Positions 60,193-64,000 of a stretch of DNA of 64,000 nt are shown in pieces. The stretch covers positions 84,856 to 148,855 of the forward strand of contig CAWEWG010000008.1 in the NCBI GenBank assembly GCA_963812795.1. Reading direction: 5' to 3'. A program made the position numbers and the translations under genes. The notes beneath the pieces are model-generated. The model saw nothing but the letters and a program-made list of their open reading frames with translations. It ran no database searches and was not told the DNA's origin. Origin of the DNA: Hyphomicrobium_A sp963812795. GTDB lineage: Bacteria > Pseudomonadota > Alphaproteobacteria > Rhizobiales > Hyphomicrobiaceae. Each line of letters begins with the position of its first letter. Positions within the stretch are counted from its first letter, which is position 1.

Positions 60193-61040
60193 CCGTCCTG
60201 CCAGGCCGGCATGCGCATACGGAAAGTGCGCTCCAACTTGCTGCAGTCGAGCTGCGAGTTCATCGGGCGCGGCGCAGGCGTCGGATAGTCCTTGCTGGCG
60301 ATGGGGTCGACCTCGGCCACCGGGCCACCCAGCTCGCGCGAGCGGCGGAACACTTCCTCGGCAAAATGATGCCAGGTCGTCGTGCCGGAGTTGGCAGCGT
60401 GATAAACGCCCCACGGTCCGTTGGCCCCGGGTTTGGAAAGGCGTCGCGCCAGCTCGAGGATGATGGTGACGAGGTGGGGTGCGTAGGTCGGGCTGCCGCG
60501 CTGGTCATCGACGACGCGCACGCGCTGCTGCTCGGCTGCCTGCGCCAGCATCGTCTTGACGAAGTTGCGCCCGCCCGGGCTGAAGATCCACGAGGTACGC
60601 AGGATCACGTGCCTGGGATTGGCGTCGCGCACTGCTGCCTCGCCCTCGAGCTTGGAGCGGCCGAAGACGGTGGCCGGCGCCGTTGCGTCGTCCTCCACGT
60701 ACGGGTCGTACTTGCGTCCGTCGAAGACGTAGTCGGTCGATAGGTGGATGATGGGAATGCCGCGGCGCTCGGCTGCCTCGGCCAGCAGGCGCGCCCCGTC
60801 GCGGTTGAGGGCGAAAGCCCGCTCCTGATCGGTCTCCGCCTTGTCGACGGCGGTATAGGCGGCAGAGTTGATGACGACGGTGGGATTGATGCCGGACAGC
60901 GCCCGCTCGATAGAGCGCGCTTCGCAGATGTCGAGCGCCGCGCGGCCGACGGCGCAGGCGGTGACGTCCGGGCAAGCGGGCGCCGCTTCGACCAGCGCAC
61001 GGGCCACCTGGCCCTGCCATCCGGCGATCAGCAGACGCAT
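60156..61040 (-). CDS. rfbD: dTDP-4-dehydrorhamnose reductase
   Basis: RfbD makes dTDP-L-rhamnose with NAD(P)H, the last step in the supply of rhamnose for surface polysaccharides. The 294-residue protein is an extended short-chain dehydrogenase: GWQGQVARAL at residues 7-16 (the usual GxxGxxG slightly changed), INSAAYTAVDKAE, STDYVFDGRK with the catalytic region, and PRHVILRTSWIFSPGGRNFVKTM. It is the third gene of a minus-strand run (DUF2165 - PQQ-repeat - rfbD). The other rfb genes are not in the window. Its 3' end recurs elsewhere. Confidence 0.93.
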   Translation of the reverse strand: MRLLIAGWQGQVARALVEAAPACPDVTACAVGRAALDICEARSIERALSGINPTVVINSAAYTAVDKAETDQERAFALNRDGARLLAEAAERRGIPIIHLSTDYVFDGRKYDPYVEDDATAPATVFGRSKLEGEAAVRDANPRHVILRTSWIFSPGGRNFVKTMLAQAAEQQRVRVVDDQRGSPTYAPHLVTIILELARRLSKPGANGPWGVYHAANSGTTTWHHFAEEVFRRSRELGGPVAEVDPIASKDYPTPAPRPMNSQLDCSKLERTFRMRMPAWQDGVADCVQRLVKG

Positions 61041-61059
61041 GGTGCCATCCGTTGCATGC

Positions 61060-61365
61060 CTAATCCCGTTCGGTAGCGAGGCTGGTAGCGCCGTCACCGC
61101 GGCCGCGGCGGTTGATTTGCCAGCGTAGTGAACCGTCATCCGCCGACAGCGCGAATACCTGGCCCATGCAGCCGGCGATGACGGTTGCATCGATGAGCCG
61201 CACGGCAACGGGCTGGCCGTCGCAAGGCATGCCGGCAGGCAGTTCGGTGAGCGCGCGTTCCCACACGATGCGCCCCGTCGCGGCTTCCAGCAGCAACACA
61301 GATCCGGCGTGGCCGACGGCGACCAGCGCGTTGCTGCGTTCCGATGAGGTGTGGCGCTCAGGCAA
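61060..61365 (-). CDS. Small PQQ-type beta-propeller-repeat protein
   Basis: A 101-residue protein with two blade-like repeats of the PQQ/WD-like kind: GSVLLLEAATGRIVWERAL (about 20-39) and GQVFALSADDGSLRWQ (about 67-83). Two blades alone do not make a full propeller, so it may be a fragment of a longer ancestor or need to oligomerise. The start is TTG 61365, overlapping the stop of the DUF2165 gene by 8 bp. It is followed by rfbD. Confidence 0.6.
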   Translation of the reverse strand: MPERHTSSERSNALVAVGHAGSVLLLEAATGRIVWERALTELPAGMPCDGQPVAVRLIDATVIAGCMGQVFALSADDGSLRWQINRRGRGDGATSLATERD

Positions 61366-61852
61366 GCTCGTCGTCCTTCTGCGTCAAGAAGATGAGAACG
61401 AGGCCGATGCAGCCAATGAAACGAAAGGCGGCCTCCTGTCCGTTCCACGTCTGCGACTGCCACATCTGGAACCATTCGCCGCCGACGACCATGAAGCCGA
61501 AGAACCACAGGGCGAAGCCGAACACGAGGCCGGCGATGGCGACGTCTTTGGCGGCGTTGAACTCGGCGGCGAAGTAGGCGCGTGCGTTCCACAGCCGCCA
61601 GGCGCCGAGCACGCAGAGGATCCCGGTAAGCAACTCGGCGGCGATGATCGCTGCGTAGGCCGCATGGTGCAAGGTCGGGCTGGTGATGGCCCGCCAGGTA
61701 AGGCTCGAGTTGGGAAATACGGTGTCCATCGACATCACGTGCTGGACGAAGGCGTAATTGGTGCCGTAGTCGATGATGTTGTCGGCGCCGACGAGCAGCG
61801 AGAACAGCCCCACTAGGGAGACGAGCAGGATCTTCGCCAGGCGCAGGGTCAT
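61358..61852 (-). CDS. DUF2165 family membrane protein
   Basis: A 164-residue membrane protein with about four helices and the DUF2165 pattern: LAKILLVSLVGLFSLLVGADNIIDYGTNYAFVQHVMSMDTVFPNSS, then a second half with GFALWFFGFMVVGGEWFQMWQSQTWNGQ. The function is unknown. Start ATG 61852 follows AGAGGACGG. It is the first gene of the three-gene minus-strand set ending with rfbD, with small overlaps. Confidence 0.85.
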   Translation of the reverse strand: MTLRLAKILLVSLVGLFSLLVGADNIIDYGTNYAFVQHVMSMDTVFPNSSLTWRAITSPTLHHAAYAAIIAAELLTGILCVLGAWRLWNARAYFAAEFNAAKDVAIAGLVFGFALWFFGFMVVGGEWFQMWQSQTWNGQEAAFRFIGCIGLVLIFLTQKDDELA

Positions 61853-61959
61853 GGCCGTCCTCTTGCGAATCGGCCGGGCGATTATGCTGCCCTGGCCGCA
61901 GCCCGCCAACTCCGCTAACTAGGCCATAGCAACCTTTCCGCAAGGGCTACAGCCGCGAG

Positions 61960-62643
61960 ATGGCAAATACGGAGAATTCGGGCGGCGCCGCCGTCAAGGG
62001 CCTAAGGGCGGCGATCGTCCCGGTGACGCCCTTTCAGCAGAATTGCACGCTGATCTGGGATCCCGACACCATGGTCGGCGCCGTCGTCGATCCGGGAGGC
62101 GATCTCGATCGCATCGAAGCGGCCATCGCCGAGGTGGGGATGAAGCCGGAGAAGATCCTGCTCACCCACGGACACATCGACCATGCCGGCGGCGCGGCCG
62201 AGATGCGCGAGCGGCTCGGCGGGGTTCCCATCGAGGGCCCGCACGCGGCCGAGCGTCCACTGCTCGACAATCTCGACAAGCAGGGCGAAGCCTACGGCAT
62301 CGAGGCACGCGCCGTGACGCCCGATCGCTGGCTCGCCGACGGCGATACGGTGTCGGTCGCCGGGCATACGTTCGAGGTGATGCACTGTCCCGGGCACTCG
62401 CCGGGCTCGGTGGTTCTGGTCAACCGGCCGCAGCGTTTCGCGCTGATGGGCGACGTGCTGTTTCAGGGCTCGATCGGGCGCACCGACCTGCCGATGGGCA
62501 GCCACGAGGCGCTGATGAACTCCATCCGCACCAAGGTGCTGACGCTCGACGACGACTTCGCCTTCATCTGCGGGCACGGACCGACGAGCACCATTGGCCA
62601 GGAGCGGCGCACCAACCCGTTCATCGTCGGCGATGCGGCCTAG
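61960..62643 (+). CDS. MBL-fold metallohydrolase, glyoxalase II-like
   Basis: A 227-residue zinc hydrolase with the signature HGHIDH (His70, His72, Asp74, His75 in LLTHGHIDHAGG), a further metal-ligand His in MHCPGHSPGSVV near residue 143-146, an Asp in ALMGDVLFQGSIGR, and a C-terminal His in ICGHGPTSTIG. It resembles YcbL-type glyoxalase II proteins, which hydrolyse S-lactoylglutathione or related thioesters; the exact substrate is not proven. It stands alone, divergent from the DUF2165 gene. Confidence 0.9.
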   Translation: MANTENSGGAAVKGLRAAIVPVTPFQQNCTLIWDPDTMVGAVVDPGGDLDRIEAAIAEVGMKPEKILLTHGHIDHAGGAAEMRERLGGVPIEGPHAAERPLLDNLDKQGEAYGIEARAVTPDRWLADGDTVSVAGHTFEVMHCPGHSPGSVVLVNRPQRFALMGDVLFQGSIGRTDLPMGSHEALMNSIRTKVLTLDDDFAFICGHGPTSTIGQERRTNPFIVGDAA

Positions 62644-62658
62644 TAAGCAGCGCGGAGC

Positions 62659-63015
62659 TTAGAAGCCCCACTCCCAATGCAGGCAGCCGGCGACGCCGCA
62701 TTCCGCCTGCAGCGTACCGACGCCGATCGGGCTGGCGTCGTCGATGTTGGCCCACACGTCGACCGTGTTGACACGCAGCGTCTCGGAGCAGCTCGTGCGG
62801 CAGTAGACCCAGGTGCCGTGCGGCAGGCGCACCTGGTAGCCGACGTCGGTATTGCGGTAGGGCGCCTTGATGGAGCCGTTGCCGTCGTGGCTGAAAGCGG
62901 TGACGGTGCCGAGTATCTTGCTGACGGCGCGCGGGCCGGCAAAGGCGTGGCCACCGATCAGCGCCAAGGCGATCACGACGGCGACGGAACGGGCGGCGAT
63001 GGTATGGCGCATCAT
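62659..63015 (-). CDS. Small secreted protein with four to five cysteines
   Basis: Not recognised. The 118-residue product has a signal peptide (RSVAVVIALALIGGHAFA, cut before GPRAV), and the mature chain of about 90 residues is beta-rich (VGYQVRLPHGTWVYCRTSCSETLRVNTVDVWANI) with cysteines in VYCRTSCSE and AECGVAGCLHW, likely two disulfides. Start ATG 63015 follows GGAG; ATG 63012 is next in frame. It converges with the MBL hydrolase gene, 15 bp apart. Confidence 0.65.
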   Translation of the reverse strand: MMRHTIAARSVAVVIALALIGGHAFAGPRAVSKILGTVTAFSHDGNGSIKAPYRNTDVGYQVRLPHGTWVYCRTSCSETLRVNTVDVWANIDDASPIGVGTLQAECGVAGCLHWEWGF

Positions 63016-63152
63016 CTTGTCTCCGACGCTAAGCGCCTCAGGGCGCAGAATCTTTCGACGCACGTTAGCACGACTAGCGGCGCGGATCGCGCCCCCGCCG
63101 CCACTCTGAGGCGGCCTGTGGCGCGCGTGCCGCACAACCTCGGGCGCTCAGC

Positions 63153-63641
63153 TCAACTGTTGCGCGCGAAGTCGATGTTTACGCCCTTCAGGGCGGAGCC
63201 CTGCGTCGACAGCGATACCGACTGCGTGGCGCCGCCGATCGAAACGGAAAGCGAGCCGGTCAAGCCGCCGCCACCGATGGTGAGCCGCATCTTGGAATCG
63301 TCGGCGCTGCCGGTGATGGTGCCGGTCTGATTGTAGTTGCGCTCTTCCCAGGTGCCCGTGACCCTGCCGCCGGAATACTTGAGGACCGACCGCAGCTCGA
63401 CCTTGGTCGAGGCGTTGGCGCAAATGATGTTGAGCTTCAGCTCCGAGCCGCCGGAGCTCGAGTAGTATCCCTTGCAGGAAAGTCTCTCGCTCTTGCCGCC
63501 TTCCAGGCGCGCGGTACCCTTGCCGCTCCAAGTGCCGACCAGGGCCGAGAATGGGCTGCCGGCGACAGCCGGGACGCCGATCATCAGCACCGCCATCGCG
63601 CTGGCAGCCAGAACCGTTGCGGTTCCCCTCAACAAGCTCAC
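63153..63641 (-). CDS. Exported beta-rich hypothetical protein
   Basis: Not named. The 162-residue protein starts at GTG 63641, 6 bases after a perfect GGAGG site. It has a signal peptide (ATVLAASAMAVLMIGVPAVAG) and a mature lipocalin-like or calycin-like beta chain: LVGTWSGKGTARLEGGKSERLSCKGYYSSSGGSELKLNIICANASTKVELRSVLKYSGGRVTGTWEERNYNQTGTITGS. Two cysteines may pair. The GTW start followed by repeating strands resembles the small secreted gene at 41367. Periplasmic location is inferred. Confidence 0.7.
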   Translation of the reverse strand: MSLLRGTATVLAASAMAVLMIGVPAVAGSPFSALVGTWSGKGTARLEGGKSERLSCKGYYSSSGGSELKLNIICANASTKVELRSVLKYSGGRVTGTWEERNYNQTGTITGSADDSKMRLTIGGGGLTGSLSVSIGGATQSVSLSTQGSALKGVNIDFARNS

Positions 63642-63881
63642 ATTACACCTCCCAAGCAATGGTCCCACGCCAAGCGACGCCATGCCTCTGCCGGCCGGAG
63701 TTCGGCCCTTTGGGCACGCAGGCACCGCCGAAGAAAACGTATCGGCACGTATCAAAATAGCACAACCGTGGTTAAATAAGTGTCTCGCCCATGCATCGAC
63801 AACCCGGCTGGGCCTCGGACTAAGCGAAATCTTCGTTTTGAATACGGTTGTTTGCCGCTTGTGGCCGCCGGGACGCGGCGG

Positions 63882-63909
63882 TTGCGTGCGGTCCGAGGGT
63901 GGCTATATT
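63882..63909 (+). promoter_or_regulatory. Promoter of tRNA-Ser
   Basis: TTGCGT (63882-63887) and TATATT (63904-63909) are 16 bp apart, with the -10 box 13 bp upstream of the tRNA start. Confidence 0.6.
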
Positions 63910-63922
63910 GCGCGGCCTGCGT

Positions 63923-64000
63923 GGAGGGGTGGCCGAGTGGCTGAAGGCGCACGCTTGGAAAGCGTGTGGGCGGGAAACCGTCTCGTGGGTTCGAATCCCA
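63923..64000 (+). tRNA. tRNA-Ser (GGA anticodon), 3' end cut by window edge
   Basis: The visible 78 nt hold the acceptor GGAGGGG, D-arm GGCCGAGTGGCTGAAGGC, anticodon arm CACGCT-TGGAA-AGCGTG with anticodon GGA, the long class II variable arm of Ser tRNAs, and the start of the T-arm (GGGTTCGAATCCC). The end of the acceptor lies outside the window. Confidence 0.95.

Noticed and set aside
1..64000. Search for CRISPR arrays, insertion sequences, transposases, integrases, phage structural genes and restriction systems.
   Set aside because: No regularly spaced repeats, no DDE or tyrosine recombinase motifs, and no recognisable phage or restriction genes were seen. The only mobility hints are the rfbD-end repeats and the DUF1660-like small gene.

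Overview
The window is chromosomal DNA of a high-GC alphaproteobacterium, most likely from the order Hyphomicrobiales (Rhizobiales). The evidence is the pair ctrA and sciP (DUF1153), a short-form HisG with a HisZ partner, a rhizobial-type L-asparaginase II, a TIGR03808-type Tat protein, a PmtA-like methyltransferase, and the gene order MarR - branched-chain aminotransferase - OmpR/EnvZ-like pair. I cannot name the genus from sequence alone. No rRNA, CRISPR array, phage module, transposase or integrase was seen.

Layout. 1-6.6 kb: lgt (cut by the window edge), a UbiK-like protein, ybjN, proC, a TetR/COQ9-like gene, a two-component pair and a MarR regulator. 6.8-12.8 kb: ilvE (apparently frameshifted), a Cys-rich secreted protein, a PYROXD2-like oxidoreductase, a pentapeptide-repeat protein, arfB and a DUF2147 protein. 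12.8-28.3 kb: an SMR pump, an NTE-type patatin, a cold-shock-like gene, asparaginase II, pcp-meaB, two tandem DUF900 hydrolases, a YiiX-like cysteine hydrolase and hisZG. 28.4-34.7 kb: a DevBCA-type ABC exporter and then four tandem paralogous small secreted proteins. 34.7-43.5 kb: an Rrf2 regulator, bfd-bfr iron storage, ampG, glpK, a cyclase/FAH pair and tRNA-Met. 43.5-49.6 kb: pmtA, mnmA (apparently frameshifted), sciP, fliJ and ctrA. 49.6-64 kb: an amino acid permease, a LysR regulator, a PaoABC-like molybdenum aldehyde oxidoreductase operon with three apparent frameshifts, a serine hydrolase, an orphan NarL-type regulator, rfbD, an MBL hydrolase and tRNA-Ser (cut by the window edge).

The most interesting part is 31.6-34.6 kb. 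Four secreted proteins share an ENSSI patch and a C-terminal two-cysteine motif, C-x14-C, around VGMTLS. Each gene has a 16-bp palindrome (consensus TGTTCCG-N2-CGGAACA) 57-116 bp upstream of its start. Three of the four are followed by a clear factor-independent terminator, and the fourth by a hairpin. A perfect copy of the palindrome also lies between the cluster and the Rrf2 gene, and a weaker copy lies upstream of the cold-shock-like gene at 15.8 kb. This looks like a small undescribed regulon of envelope proteins.

Two more structural points stand out. A 40-bp sequence forming the 3' end of rfbD is repeated at 52.9 and 57.1 kb, on both sides of the Pao operon, which looks like remnant attachment sites. 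Six single-base frameshifts hit otherwise well-conserved genes; five of the six are +1, which suggests sequencing or assembly error at least as much as gene decay.
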